DNA from: Deltaproteobacteria bacterium
GTDB taxonomy: Bacteria > Desulfobacterota > JADFVX01
Direction: 5' to 3'
Assembly (NCBI GenBank): GCA_029860075.1
Contig: JAOUBX010000043.1
Coordinates: 1 to 38,712 of the forward strand
DNA: 38,712 nt
Every line of letters begins with the position of its first letter. The first letter of the stretch is position 1. The position numbers and the translations under genes are program-made. Under the pieces are notes generated by a model. It saw only the letters and a program-made list of their open reading frames with translations. It was not told where the DNA came from and ran no database searches. Shown in pieces: positions 1 through 9,711 of this stretch.

Positions 1-57
1 ACACTTAAAATGGAACCTGATTATGAAGCATGGTATCACAAAACCCCTCGTAAATGA
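1..57 (+). CDS. Possible 3' end of a plus-strand gene (partial)
   Basis: An open frame runs from the first base of the window to a TGA at 55-57 and encodes an 18-residue tail ending in WYHKTPRK. The composition (acidic, then aromatic, then a basic end) looks like a real C-terminus, and the next gene, pbpC, converges on it from the other strand, so a gene ending here is plausible. The fragment is too short to assign to a family and could be chance. Confidence 0.3.
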   Translation, partial: TLKMEPDYEAWYHKTPRK

Positions 58-179
58 ATGCCAATCAACAAAACTTTCTTCTGAGATTTAAAAGCTTTAT
101 GAACAGTAAATGTGGGCACAATAGTCAATAAAGGCGGAAAAGGGAACGGTGCTTATATGGTGGGCTTTACAGAGATCTT

Positions 180-2609
180 TTATAAATTTAAAGGGACGAG
201 GGGGTTTTTGGGGGAGTATTTCAAAATATTGGGTTTACCCTGTCTCTCCACCCCCAGCACCTCAAAACGCCTCTCCAGTCTATTCCCCTGCTCATCCACC
301 AGCGTGATGGAATGACTGCCGATTTGGGGGGAGAGGGCAATCTGGTGGAAGTTTTTTGTCTCTCCAATGTAGTTGCCGTCCAGATGCCAGTAGATTATGC
401 TCTTCTCTTTCCTGTGAACAGCCTCGAAGATGGTCTTGCTCTGTTTTTCATCAAGGTCGACCGGTATGTATATTCTGGTACGCGGCGCCGGGTAAAGAAG
501 ATCCATGACCCTCTGTCTTATCATTCCCGCTTCTTTCAGGCAGTCCTCCCTGAAGGGCGGCAGGGGCTTGTAAGCGGCATTTAGACGGCGGTAATACCAC
601 TCCATGCCAGGGGGCAGTATGAACCAGGGCTTGTGGAGCATGCTCTGCACCGGTTCGCATTTACTGTGGACCTGCCGGGAACCCCTTCGATCCAGGTGAA
701 TGAGGCGGTGGTAATTGCAGGTCTCATCGAAATGGCTGCTTTCGGGAATCAACTGGCTTTCAATATCACAGAGATCAGTAGCAAGCTTACCGCTCAGCTT
801 ACAAACCTCTACCCGGCGCAAGCCCGAATCCGGCGTCTGGAACCAGTCAGTTTTTTCCAGGAAGTTGAAAATGTAGAAGAGAATTGGAGCGGCGGCGGCA
901 ATGCCCGTAAGCCCTTGTACTCCCTCACCATCTGCGTTTCCCGTCCAGACCCCCACCGTATATTTGGGCGTTACTCCCACCGCCCAGCCATCGCGCAGGC
1001 CGTAGCTCGTGCCTGTCTTCCAGGCAATTTTTTGAGAGCTTTTAAAATTTAGCCAATAGCCCTCCATTCCGGGCCGGCTCACTTGTAAAAGGGCTTCCAT
1101 CAGAATCCATGCAACGGCAGGGCTAATGTTCGAATCTTTCCCTATTTGGGGAGTTTCTCCCTTTATGAGAATGGGACGTCTGATTTTTTGATGCCTTTCC
1201 CATGAATACCCTGATGAAGAAGCCAGTGAAGCAAGGTTGGCATACATTGATGAAATATCCCATAACTTCCCTTCTGCCCCTCCCAATATGAGGCTGAGGC
1301 CATATTCATGAGGGGGACGGTGAAGGGTCGTCATGCCGAAATCTTTCAGAATATCGTAAAAACGGCCAACACCGAAGCGCTGAAGCATTCTTACGGCCGG
1401 AACATTGAGAGACCTTGCCAGCGCCTCTTTAGCGGGGACCGCCCCTCTGTACTTTCTGTCATAGTTTTCGGGCATATAGCTGCCGTACTGAGTCGGAATA
1501 TCGGGGACGAGGGTATGGGGCAGTATTTCCCCCTTTTCCAGCATAGAGGCAAAAAGGAAAGGCTTTAGTATACTGCCCGTACTCCTCGGACGTCTGATGA
1601 CGTCCACCTCCTGTCCGAAGTCACCTTCCAGGGTCATATCCCTGTTACCGGCATAGGCGAGAACCTGGAAAGTTTTATTATCTATAATCAGGGCTGCTCC
1701 ATTATGGATGCCTTGACGGGAAAGCTTTTCTCCATGGTCCTTTAGTACCCTGGTCATCTTTTTCTGGTAGTTCAAATTGATAGTACTTTCGAAGAAGACC
1801 TTTTTATCAGCCTCTTTGCCTTTCCCCGCTTCCACAAGCAGTGTTTCAAGCAAATGAGGGGCATGGCGCGGGAGTGGTCGGGGCTTTAGCGGGAGCGGTT
1901 CATTGAGCGCCAGCTTGTAGTCGAGCGCTGAAAGAAAATGATTATGGCGAAGTTTTTTTAAGAGTTTGTCCCGTTTATCTTTCAACGCTTTACGATTGCG
2001 GCCGGGATGAATAAGGCCGGGACTGTTTGGGAGAACGGCAAGGAGTGCGCTTTCGGCCCATGTAAGGGCTTTAGCGTTTCGACCGAAATAACGCCAGGAA
2101 GCAGTCTCCAGCCCTACGATATTTCCACCGAAGGGGGCATTTCCGGCAAAAAGCGCCAGTATTTCATTCTTGGAATAGCCAAGTTCAAGGCGCAACGCAA
2201 GAATGATCTCTTTTAACTTTTCAATGTAGGTGCGGTTCCGGTTTTTACGGGAAAGGCGGATTACCTGCATGGTAAGCGTGCTTCCCCCGCTGACGATTCT
2301 TCCCTCTTTCAGGTTGAGGTAGAATGCTCTCGCCAGCGCAAAGGGATCAATGCCGGGATGACTGGAAAAACGCTTGTCTTCAAAAAGGATAAGGGCCTGC
2401 GAAAATTTTTCAGGCACCTGCCGGGAAAGGGGAAACCTCCACTGCTCATCTGAAGAAATCTTTGCTCCCAGCAGCCTCCCTTCCCTGCTTTTCAGAACCA
2501 CCGACAGAGGGTCATTGAAAAGAGGGTCGGGAAGACATCTCCAGAATGCAACGATCAGACAGAGCAGGAAGAGTAAGAGAAAAAACCGTCCCTTATTCTT
2601 CCTGAACAT
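180..2609 (-). CDS. pbpC: Penicillin-binding protein 1C (bifunctional glycosyltransferase/transpeptidase)
   Basis: Class A PBP that polymerises lipid II and can carry a transpeptidase at the periplasmic face of the inner membrane. From the ATG at 2609 (809 aa) there is one N-terminal membrane anchor at about residues 8-24. A GT51 glycosyltransferase domain follows, with motifs EDKRFSSHPG (catalytic Glu77) and GGSTLTMQ (108-115). The transpeptidase has the active Ser in SILK (Ser346), an SLN triad motif and KTG at 531-533. The C-terminal part looks like the PBP1C-specific BiPBP_C domain. In-frame starts at 2648 (ATG) and 2675 (TTG) exist but add residues before the anchor and deepen the overlap with the upstream gene; 2609 leaves 17 nt of overlap. 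None of the three has a strong ribosome-binding site. The alpha-2-macroglobulin gene immediately upstream is the classic partner of PBP1C. Confidence 0.95.
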   Translation of the reverse strand: MFRKNKGRFFLLLFLLCLIVAFWRCLPDPLFNDPLSVVLKSREGRLLGAKISSDEQWRFPLSRQVPEKFSQALILFEDKRFSSHPGIDPFALARAFYLNLKEGRIVSGGSTLTMQVIRLSRKNRNRTYIEKLKEIILALRLELGYSKNEILALFAGNAPFGGNIVGLETASWRYFGRNAKALTWAESALLAVLPNSPGLIHPGRNRKALKDKRDKLLKKLRHNHFLSALDYKLALNEPLPLKPRPLPRHAPHLLETLLVEAGKGKEADKKVFFESTINLNYQKKMTRVLKDHGEKLSRQGIHNGAALIIDNKTFQVLAYAGNRDMTLEGDFGQEVDVIRRPRSTGSILKPFLFASMLEKGEILPHTLVPDIPTQYGSYMPENYDRKYRGAVPAKEALARSLNVPAVRMLQRFGVGRFYDILKDFGMTTLHRPPHEYGLSLILGGAEGKLWDISSMYANLASLASSSGYSWERHQKIRRPILIKGETPQIGKDSNISPAVAWILMEALLQVSRPGMEGYWLNFKSSQKIAWKTGTSYGLRDGWAVGVTPKYTVGVWTGNADGEGVQGLTGIAAAAPILFYIFNFLEKTDWFQTPDSGLRRVEVCKLSGKLATDLCDIESQLIPESSHFDETCNYHRLIHLDRRGSRQVHSKCEPVQSMLHKPWFILPPGMEWYYRRLNAAYKPLPPFREDCLKEAGMIRQRVMDLLYPAPRTRIYIPVDLDEKQSKTIFEAVHRKEKSIIYWHLDGNYIGETKNFHQIALSPQIGSHSITLVDEQGNRLERRFEVLGVERQGKPNILKYSPKNPLVPLNL

Positions 2610-5600
2610 CCGTTTCTTCAATAACGCCGGGCTCTTCCCGATTTCCATGTGATAACAGTTCTTCAAAGGAATCAACTATCTCAATCCATTGGCCTGTAAC
2701 ACGGGCATGTTTTGCGGCGTCATACATGGCTTCCACGGAAATCCCCGGCAGGTAGAATTTGCCCTTGTAGGATGCATTTATGAGAACCCTGAAGGTCTTG
2801 CTCCTGTTGCGCTTCAGATTGAAGTAGGTATAAACCCTGTCATCCCTGATATCCTGATAATCGATTTCACTTTTTTTGCCCATGTCTCCCGCATCCATTC
2901 TCGGATTATGAATCTCCCATCCTGAAGGTACGATCTGTGTAAGAGCCAGGTTCTCGTAATCGGCATTTCCCCTGTTGCTTATCTCTATGTCTGCCATGAA
3001 ATCTACTCCCTGTTTTATTTCAGAGATATTGATGCCCTGGCGTTCCATATCCATATAGTTAACCTCCATATTCAATCCTTTAGAGGAAGGCAGTTCATGA
3101 CCACTTTTCGGGATACCTGTCGAGATGATAGCGGCATAGAGTGTCGTTTTGGCAGGATTCTTCAAGCGGATAGTGCTCCCTTTCAGAGGAAAGTCCCTTA
3201 ATTCCTCTTTATAGATTGGTGTGGTGGAGGCAACCCTCTTTTCCTTGCCCTTTCCAATTGTTATAAGATAGTCGAAGCTCGTTGCCGTTTTATCTGTACC
3301 GACAAATTTTGCCAGCGCCAGCAGCGAATATGCCGTAGTCTGTGTTCCATACCATTTTTCAGAAGAGAGGGCATGGGAAATTTCCTTTACAAGAGGGAGG
3401 GCATCACTCTTTTTGTCCATTAGCACCAGGTTTTGCAGAATCATCGCCCTGTCTCTCAAGCCGGAACCAAAAGTGTTTCCGTACTCGATATAATCGTCAA
3501 CCTCCATCTTGTCGCCTCTGATCAACTCTTCTGCGGCATCGCTCTGACCGGCCAGATTATAGGCGGCCGCCAGCATCCACCTGGCAGGTGAATTGAGGCT
3601 GTTTGATTCTCTTAAGCGGTTCATTGCACCTATTTGGGCATTGTTTGCCAACGACAGGGTGAAAAGCCTGTATGCCTGATCCAGTTCTGATTTGGAGTGG
3701 CCTGCCGTCCATGAGTGGGCTGCAGATTTCTGAAAGCTTATCCACTGCGACATCATGTCGGAAGGAATATGGTATCCCAGTTTTGAAGCCTCAACGAGGA
3801 AGTGACCTGCATAGTTGGTTCCCCACATGCTTGCCTTACCATTGCCCGGCCAGTAGCCGAAACCGCCGTCGCCCCTTTGGAAAGTGCTGAGCCTCTCGAT
3901 TCCCAGATCAATGTTGCCTTGCACCGCATTTTTCTGTTCCTCTTTAAGAGAGACCAGCGCCGGAAGGTAAAGCTGCGGGAACACGGAGGAAGTCGTCTGC
4001 TCTATGCAACCGTGAGGGTATCGAATGAGGTAGCCAAGCCTTCTTTCGAGGTTGAGAGGAGGAACCGCCGATATTTCCAGGGTGGTTTTGTTTGTATTTT
4101 TCATCCCATGGGGGATAATATTCACGTCCCAGCTTTTTCCCGGTTCCAGGACGACCCGTTTAAAACGTGTTGTTTTCGGGTTTGCGCTTCGCACGGGGAT
4201 ATGTATTTCCTGTTTCGAACGGTATGAACCGCTTTCGGCCCTGAATTTGAGTGTAGCCATTCCAGGTTCGGGCCTCACCTTTACCCGGAAGAAAGCGATT
4301 TCATCCCCCGGTTTAGTAAACCTGACAATCTTTTCCTTTCTGTCTTTTACCTCAAAATAACTGTCGGCCTCAAAGGTGAGCTTAACTTCAGTAATGGAAG
4401 GTTCCATAGAAAAGACAGCCACGGGAATGTCCAGTTCCTCATCGGGGCCGAGCACCCTCGGAAGCGTAGCCATTACCATGAGAGGTTTTTTGACAGGTAT
4501 TGTTTTTTCAGTAGAGCCGTATGCGCCGTTGTCCCCTGCAACAACCATGACACGCACGGCGCCTATATACGGCGGGAGTTTGACGTGATGATGTTTTTCC
4601 TCTCCCGCCTCAAGCCGGAAGGGGCCTAAAAACTTTACAACCGGCGGGAAGCGTTTCTTTTTGGCCCTTTCTTTAGGTTCTTCCTGTTCATCACCACCCA
4701 ATGCAAGGAGGCGCTCCAGCTCGGCGCCATAGGCCCCTACCACTTCATCAAAAAGGTCCCAGCTTTTAATGGAGAGAGACTCCTTCTTGTAAAAGGCCTT
4801 TCTAAGTTCAGGCGTCCGGTAGCGTGTCAGTCCCAGCAGCCCTTCATCAACGATAGCCAGGGTATAGGTCATTGGCCTCCCCTTCTGCTCCTTAACACTG
4901 AGAGAAGCGCCGGCTTCCGGTTCGAGAGTATGGGGCGCCTCAAGGAGAGGTTCGATGGCCGTCGCAGGATCATCGACTTCCAGTGATATAACACCGTAAA
5001 GCCTGATAGGCCTGTCATTCTTCTTATCCTTGTGCGGCTGAATAAGACTGACATGAACATAGACGTTGGGACTCATTTCCGCCGTCAGTGGAACTTCGAC
5101 CCTGTTTTCACCCTCTTTAACATTGATCCATCTTTTTTCGATAATACCGGCGCCTTTCTCCAGACTGAGAAGCGCCATTCCCTGCGTAGCCGCCGGAAGG
5201 TTAATTACAGCCGTCTCACCGACAGTGTATTTTTTCTTGTCCGCCGCAAAACTCAGCATACTTGCGCCGACGCCTTTTTCTTCCCGGGCCCGCCCGGCCC
5301 AGCCCGGCCAATCAATATAGAAAATTTTGCCCGTACAGTGATTTCCATCCAGATCGCAGGCTCTTATAAGATAGCGTCCCCATTGCGGGTATTTGATCTC
5401 GAACTCCCACTTGCCCAAACCATCCTTTGTGGAAATAACGTCCTTCGCTATAAATCGGTTATATGAAGAACTTGCATAGTTGGCCAGAGAATCTCCCGAT
5501 TTGTCCCACCACCATTTCCAGTTGATCTTGTAAAGGTTTACTTCCACTCTTTCCAGCGATAGGGGGTTGCCCGAATTATCCAGCGTGGCAACCTCAACCT

Positions 5601-8211
5601 CATGTTTGACATCCGTAAGAAGCATCCCCCTCGCTTCGTCTCCCTTAGGCGTTTTTATACCAACATAGTTCGGATAGAGATGAAGGGGGAAGGTGACGCG
5701 GTCAGCGCTAAAGGCGCCGCTCTCTTCAAATACCCGGGTTGTGAAGTGGGCCGACAGCATACCGGGAGCATGACCGGTAAGCTCCAGGTCCTTTTGGAAG
5801 GCCACCGTACCTTCCTCATCGAGGGTTCCCTCATAAAGTACCTGCCGCTCACTCGAAAATGAACGCGCGGGATCGCGGAAGACATAATCGGCATAACGGT
5901 CGAACCTGACGGACCTTTCGGAAAAGTTTACCGCCACATCGGTCTTCAGCTTTGACGCCTTAGCGCCATGAAGCCACTGTGAAGTAATCCTGCCGTTCAG
6001 CACTTCCGATTTATTCAAAATCTCCTTGCCGAAATCGAGATTAACCTTGAGCCGGTTGGGAATAACCATCTCTATTTTAATTGTTTTATCGAAAATCAGC
6101 CCCCCCACCTTTGCCCTGGCCTTCCAGTTTCCCGTAGGCGCATCTTCCTCCGTTTCAAGGTGGAAAGCATAAAACTTTCCAACCGGTTTATTTTGTGTCA
6201 GCGTTTTTCTAAGCTGACCCTTGGGATTATAAAACTCCAGCGTTACGGGATGTTTTTCAGGCAGATTTTTTTGCTTGTCTTCAAGCACAAAGGTCAGGTA
6301 GATGGAATCACCGGGCCTCCAGACGCCTCTCTCACCGTAGATATAGCCTTTGATGCCCCGGTTTACCTTTTCACCACCCACATCAAAATGGCTGACAGGA
6401 AGGACGGAACCGTTATTAAGCTTCATGTAACCTTTTTGCTTGCCCAATTGGGCCACCATATAAAAAGGCGTTTTGCTCGATTCTATCTGAGCGAAACCTT
6501 CACTGTCACTTTCGGCCTCGGCGATAATATCGTTCTGGAAGTTAAAAACCTTGAGATTTACAGCAGGAAGCGGCTCAGCCGTACGGATATCGGTTGTTAC
6601 CATATGGAGCTTACCGTCTTCACCCCTCTTGGCTATAAGGCCGATGTTGGATGCGAGAAAGTTGCGAGAGCTTTCCACGCCGGCATTGTACCTCTTTTTG
6701 TAATAAGCATCATGACAGGGATCTTTTCTATGAGACCATTCATCCCTTCTCTGGTTATTGTAGTAATTCTCGGCATACTCCCAGTTGCTTCTCTCGACCC
6801 TGTGAAGGTCATCGTAGTTCCTGTAAGGCGCTTCCTTGACAGGGGGGACGGTGTCTTCATCTTCAGAACAGGAATAGGCGGAATTACTCCTGTTAAAAGA
6901 CAAGCTCAATCTGAAAAGGGAATCGGGATGCCTGTCAAAGAGTTCCGTTACGTCAAGATTATACCGGGTCCACGTCCCTATATCATCGGCTGAGGAATTG
7001 AGGTTGATGGTCTTCCTCCAGATGTAACGTCCCACCCTGTTGAGTTCCTTCTTTTCACCCAGCTTATTGACCTGGAAGAACCGGCCTATGTTATTGCCCG
7101 GAACCTTAAAGGCCGTAACCTGGACAGAGTTCAGGCTAACCGCTTCAATGGGTATAGTCAGTCTCTCATTTTCAGGGAGAATAATTCCCTTTCCTGCAAA
7201 GCGGGCTCCCGGCTTTGCGTTAGAAAAGTTGACCGTATGTCTCGTCGAGGCCTTGATGCTTTGCCCCGTCCTGCTTCTGATTCCAGGCTCTACGGTAAAG
7301 CTGACAGCGCCCGTTAGCCTCTTCGACGGATATATGCGAATCGAATTTCCCTGGATCTTGTGCCTGTATTTCTCGTCAGGCATGCGGATCAGTCCCTTCA
7401 TGTTCTGTTTTGTGTCGATGGGATCGGAAAAATTGATCATTATATACTGCTGGTCGTCATCGATAGAACGCACGGAGGTAACAATAAATTCTCTCAGTTT
7501 GGGAACACGAATTTCACGTTCTCCCTTCCTGGATACATCGATTGGTTTGCCATCCCAATTGAGGGTAAGCTTCGACTCTTCATTGGAGCGGATTATATTC
7601 TCTACAACAAACCGGTGATCACGGCGGTCACTGCTATGAGTCCATGTAATCTGCATGGCTTTATTTGCCTGATGGGCACTCAGAATCTTTTCGACTGCCC
7701 GATTTTCTTCAGCATCCGCCGTCTGCAGCGTCCCCGACAGGGTCTGGATAGTGGCATCTGATTCGCGGGGCGAAGTGAGGCCGCCCATATTAATTTCAAA
7801 GGACTGTGCCATGACCTCGAAGTCAAAGGAAAACTCATGGAGAGCTTCAGGCAATTGAATCAATTTTCCGGGCGAGATAGATGCCCGGTATTTTTCTCCT
7901 GAAGGTAAAACAGAATGAGGAGTGAAAACGAGACTGTTGCCGCCCTCCCAGCGGACTTTGCCTTCTATTTTCGGCTTGAATTTGAAAATATTATCAACTT
8001 CCGCACCTGAACTGCCGGGCGTTAAAACATTCTCGGAGAAATGAACGGAAATTTCAGAAGTTCTGGATATTGTACCTGCAGTGTGAGCAATGATGTAATC
8101 TTCCCAGCGATTATCGGGCTTTTTTGAATGCTCTTCAGATTTGCCGCAGGAACATAAAAGGAGGAAAATAAGTAATAGAGATAAACGACGAATGAATTTT
8201 TTAACACACAT
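2593..8211 (-). CDS. Bacterial alpha-2-macroglobulin lipoprotein (YfhM-like), thioester type
   Basis: An 1872-residue periplasmic protease trap anchored as a lipoprotein. The N-terminus is basic, then hydrophobic, and ends in a lipobox LCSC with the lipidated Cys at 22. Macroglobulin-type beta domains fill most of the chain. The thioester motif CIEQ is intact at Cys1402-Gln1405 within RYPHGCIEQTTSS, followed by the alpha-helical thioester domain and C-terminal receptor-like domains. In this family the Cys-Gln thioester captures attacking proteases covalently, and linkage with pbpC suggests guarding the periplasm when the wall is breached. The ATG at 8211 has GGAGG six bases upstream. An oddity is a polar, Tyr/Asn/Arg-rich stretch at about residues 445-510 flanked by cysteines. 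The size matches the large bacterial A2M class. Confidence 0.93.
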   Translation of the reverse strand: MCVKKFIRRLSLLLIFLLLCSCGKSEEHSKKPDNRWEDYIIAHTAGTISRTSEISVHFSENVLTPGSSGAEVDNIFKFKPKIEGKVRWEGGNSLVFTPHSVLPSGEKYRASISPGKLIQLPEALHEFSFDFEVMAQSFEINMGGLTSPRESDATIQTLSGTLQTADAEENRAVEKILSAHQANKAMQITWTHSSDRRDHRFVVENIIRSNEESKLTLNWDGKPIDVSRKGEREIRVPKLREFIVTSVRSIDDDQQYIMINFSDPIDTKQNMKGLIRMPDEKYRHKIQGNSIRIYPSKRLTGAVSFTVEPGIRSRTGQSIKASTRHTVNFSNAKPGARFAGKGIILPENERLTIPIEAVSLNSVQVTAFKVPGNNIGRFFQVNKLGEKKELNRVGRYIWRKTINLNSSADDIGTWTRYNLDVTELFDRHPDSLFRLSLSFNRSNSAYSCSEDEDTVPPVKEAPYRNYDDLHRVERSNWEYAENYYNNQRRDEWSHRKDPCHDAYYKKRYNAGVESSRNFLASNIGLIAKRGEDGKLHMVTTDIRTAEPLPAVNLKVFNFQNDIIAEAESDSEGFAQIESSKTPFYMVAQLGKQKGYMKLNNGSVLPVSHFDVGGEKVNRGIKGYIYGERGVWRPGDSIYLTFVLEDKQKNLPEKHPVTLEFYNPKGQLRKTLTQNKPVGKFYAFHLETEEDAPTGNWKARAKVGGLIFDKTIKIEMVIPNRLKVNLDFGKEILNKSEVLNGRITSQWLHGAKASKLKTDVAVNFSERSVRFDRYADYVFRDPARSFSSERQVLYEGTLDEEGTVAFQKDLELTGHAPGMLSAHFTTRVFEESGAFSADRVTFPLHLYPNYVGIKTPKGDEARGMLLTDVKHEVEVATLDNSGNPLSLERVEVNLYKINWKWWWDKSGDSLANYASSSYNRFIAKDVISTKDGLGKWEFEIKYPQWGRYLIRACDLDGNHCTGKIFYIDWPGWAGRAREEKGVGASMLSFAADKKKYTVGETAVINLPAATQGMALLSLEKGAGIIEKRWINVKEGENRVEVPLTAEMSPNVYVHVSLIQPHKDKKNDRPIRLYGVISLEVDDPATAIEPLLEAPHTLEPEAGASLSVKEQKGRPMTYTLAIVDEGLLGLTRYRTPELRKAFYKKESLSIKSWDLFDEVVGAYGAELERLLALGGDEQEEPKERAKKKRFPPVVKFLGPFRLEAGEEKHHHVKLPPYIGAVRVMVVAGDNGAYGSTEKTIPVKKPLMVMATLPRVLGPDEELDIPVAVFSMEPSITEVKLTFEADSYFEVKDRKEKIVRFTKPGDEIAFFRVKVRPEPGMATLKFRAESGSYRSKQEIHIPVRSANPKTTRFKRVVLEPGKSWDVNIIPHGMKNTNKTTLEISAVPPLNLERRLGYLIRYPHGCIEQTTSSVFPQLYLPALVSLKEEQKNAVQGNIDLGIERLSTFQRGDGGFGYWPGNGKASMWGTNYAGHFLVEASKLGYHIPSDMMSQWISFQKSAAHSWTAGHSKSELDQAYRLFTLSLANNAQIGAMNRLRESNSLNSPARWMLAAAYNLAGQSDAAEELIRGDKMEVDDYIEYGNTFGSGLRDRAMILQNLVLMDKKSDALPLVKEISHALSSEKWYGTQTTAYSLLALAKFVGTDKTATSFDYLITIGKGKEKRVASTTPIYKEELRDFPLKGSTIRLKNPAKTTLYAAIISTGIPKSGHELPSSKGLNMEVNYMDMERQGINISEIKQGVDFMADIEISNRGNADYENLALTQIVPSGWEIHNPRMDAGDMGKKSEIDYQDIRDDRVYTYFNLKRNRSKTFRVLINASYKGKFYLPGISVEAMYDAAKHARVTGQWIEIVDSFEELLSHGNREEPGVIEETDVQEE

Positions 8212-8870
8212 TGAGAGCCTCCTGTCAAAGATAAATGAAGTTAAAACAATTTACATTCCAAAAAAAGTAAAAAACCTGCTCTTTAACTCAGTCAAGTTGT
8301 TTTAAAAAGATTGTCCCACCGGACGGGATTATCGATTTATTAAAAGAGCATTTCTATTATATTACAGGCAACCTTGTCTTTTTCCTTTTTCTTGTCCTCC
8401 ACAGCCTATCTATTGTGTTAAAGTGGTCAGTTTTTTAGATTTACTCTTTCCAGGCGGGAAAAAAAAAACCTGCAAATCAGATAAAACTAACAACATGATA
8501 ACTTAAATTTCGCATTAGCTCTATATAAATAAATCAGCAATAAACATTAGGCAACATATCATTTACTTAATGACCTTGTCACGACAGATATTGCGAAATG
8601 TGCGACATATTTTGCTTTATGGTATTTTTTGAGTGAAAGGAATAAAAAATAAGGAAATGAAACTTGCTATCTAGCGAATGAAGTACCTTTACCATGGTTC
8701 GATTCAGGACTTCATCAGGCGAGCATTCAGATACTCAGGGAATGGAGAGAAAGGCAAGCATAATATTGCAGAAGATGAGTTGGGTATTCAAATGTTTTTT
8801 TGAGGTACACGCAACGATATCCGATTTACAGATCACCATAGAAAGCAGAAGCGCGCTACAGAAAAGAACC
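8212..8870. other. 659-nt stretch without a supportable gene
   Basis: AT-rich sequence between the start of the macroglobulin gene and the end of ccmD. The macroglobulin promoter must lie here. A TTGACT box on the minus strand (8290-8295) is the best -35 candidate, but no good -10 hexamer sits 16-18 nt from it. An 82-codon plus-strand frame at 8694-8942 runs across ccmD and resembles nothing I know. A shorter plus-strand frame at about 8661-8757 ends in LREWRERQA and could be a decayed remnant. I see no tRNA, clear terminator or repeat array. Confidence 0.5.
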
Positions 8871-9011
8871 TTACTTCTCTTCCGCTATCTTTCTAAGCTC
8901 ATCGATCTCCTTTTTAAGATCACCCTGCCTCTTTCCAATTGAAAAAACAAAAGCAAAAATGATTAACCAGAGAACCGTATAACCGGCGAACATATATTTC
9001 AGGCTTTCCAT
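8871..9011 (-). CDS. ccmD: Cytochrome c maturation protein CcmD (46 aa)
   Basis: A 46-codon gene one base downstream of ccmC. It encodes a short N-terminus (MESLKYMFAGYTVLW), one membrane segment at about residues 10-25 and a charged cytoplasmic tail rich in Lys/Glu (DLKKEIDELRKIAEEK). This is the standard CcmD layout. CcmD helps CcmABC release haem-loaded CcmE. The start ATG at 9011 has AGGAG six bases upstream, overlapping the ccmC stop. It is the last gene of the ccm operon. Sequence conservation in CcmD is low, so the call rests on position, size and topology. Confidence 0.87.
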   Translation of the reverse strand: MESLKYMFAGYTVLWLIIFAFVFSIGKRQGDLKKEIDELRKIAEEK

Positions 9012-9012
9012 A

Positions 9013-9696
9013 TCAATACTCCTTTAAAATCTTTTTCCTGAGTTCTTTTACTTCATCCCTTAACTCTTCCAGTCTTATTCTTCTAAAAAGAATAAAGAAA
9101 TAGAAAAGCGTTACCGCCAGCAAGGCTACCCTGAGAGACATAAGCATATCAGGGTGCAGGGCTATATTTCCTTTTTTGATGACATTAGGGTGTATGGTTC
9201 TGCTCCACCAGTCGACGGAACGGTAAACAATCGGCACATCAAGAAAGCCGATAATACCTAAAACAGCCGAGAATTTAGCTCGTTTTGTCTCTTCATCGAT
9301 AGCGCCTCGCAACATGAGGTAGGCCGAATAGATAAAAAGCAGGATCAGCGTCGTAACAAGCCTTGGATCCCATGTCCAGTAGGCGCCCCAGACGGGTCTT
9401 GCCCATATTGGACCCGTAGTAAGAATAATGCAGCAAAATGCAATTCCCAGTTCAACAGAAGAAGCAGCCACAATGTCCCAGAATCGTTTTCTTGTTTTAA
9501 GGTAGACAATGCTTGCCGCAAAGGTGACAAAAAAGGCGATGAAAGATACCCATGCGAAGGAAACGTGAAAGTAGAAAATCCTTTGCACATGCCCCATGGT
9601 CAACTCTGTGGGAGCAAAAAGAAAAGCCATGTAAAATGCAAGGACAAAGAGGACCATCGATGCAGCCCCCATAATATTTGTAATTAACTTTCTCAA
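9013..9696 (-). CDS. ccmC: Haem exporter / haem-handling protein CcmC
   Basis: Integral membrane protein of 227 aa with six predicted membrane segments that binds haem and transfers it to CcmE in System I cytochrome c maturation. The tryptophan-rich haem-binding WWD signature is present as VWGAYWTWDPRLV, and histidines lie in flanking loops (HVQRIFYFHVSFAW). The length matches the family. The start codon is TTG at 9696, preceded by GGGAGG. ccmB lies 15 nt upstream and ccmD one base downstream. Confidence 0.96.
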   Translation of the reverse strand: MRKLITNIMGAASMVLFVLAFYMAFLFAPTELTMGHVQRIFYFHVSFAWVSFIAFFVTFAASIVYLKTRKRFWDIVAASSVELGIAFCCIILTTGPIWARPVWGAYWTWDPRLVTTLILLFIYSAYLMLRGAIDEETKRAKFSAVLGIIGFLDVPIVYRSVDWWSRTIHPNVIKKGNIALHPDMLMSLRVALLAVTLFYFFILFRRIRLEELRDEVKELRKKILKEY

Positions 9697-9711
9697 ACCT
9701 TGTGCCTCCCT

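Noticed and set aside
6160..6993. 277-codon plus-strand frame opposite the macroglobulin gene
   Set aside because: It is the mirror of a well-supported coding region, has no ribosome-binding site, and its product has no recognisable domain.
8440..8480. A10 run next to a GCGGG segment as a terminator
   Set aside because: The flanking CAGG/CCTG pairs would enclose the homopolymer as a loop, not as a tail.
8694..8942. 82-codon plus-strand frame
   Set aside because: It runs antisense across ccmD, which has a good ribosome-binding site and the expected position; the product has no recognisable features.
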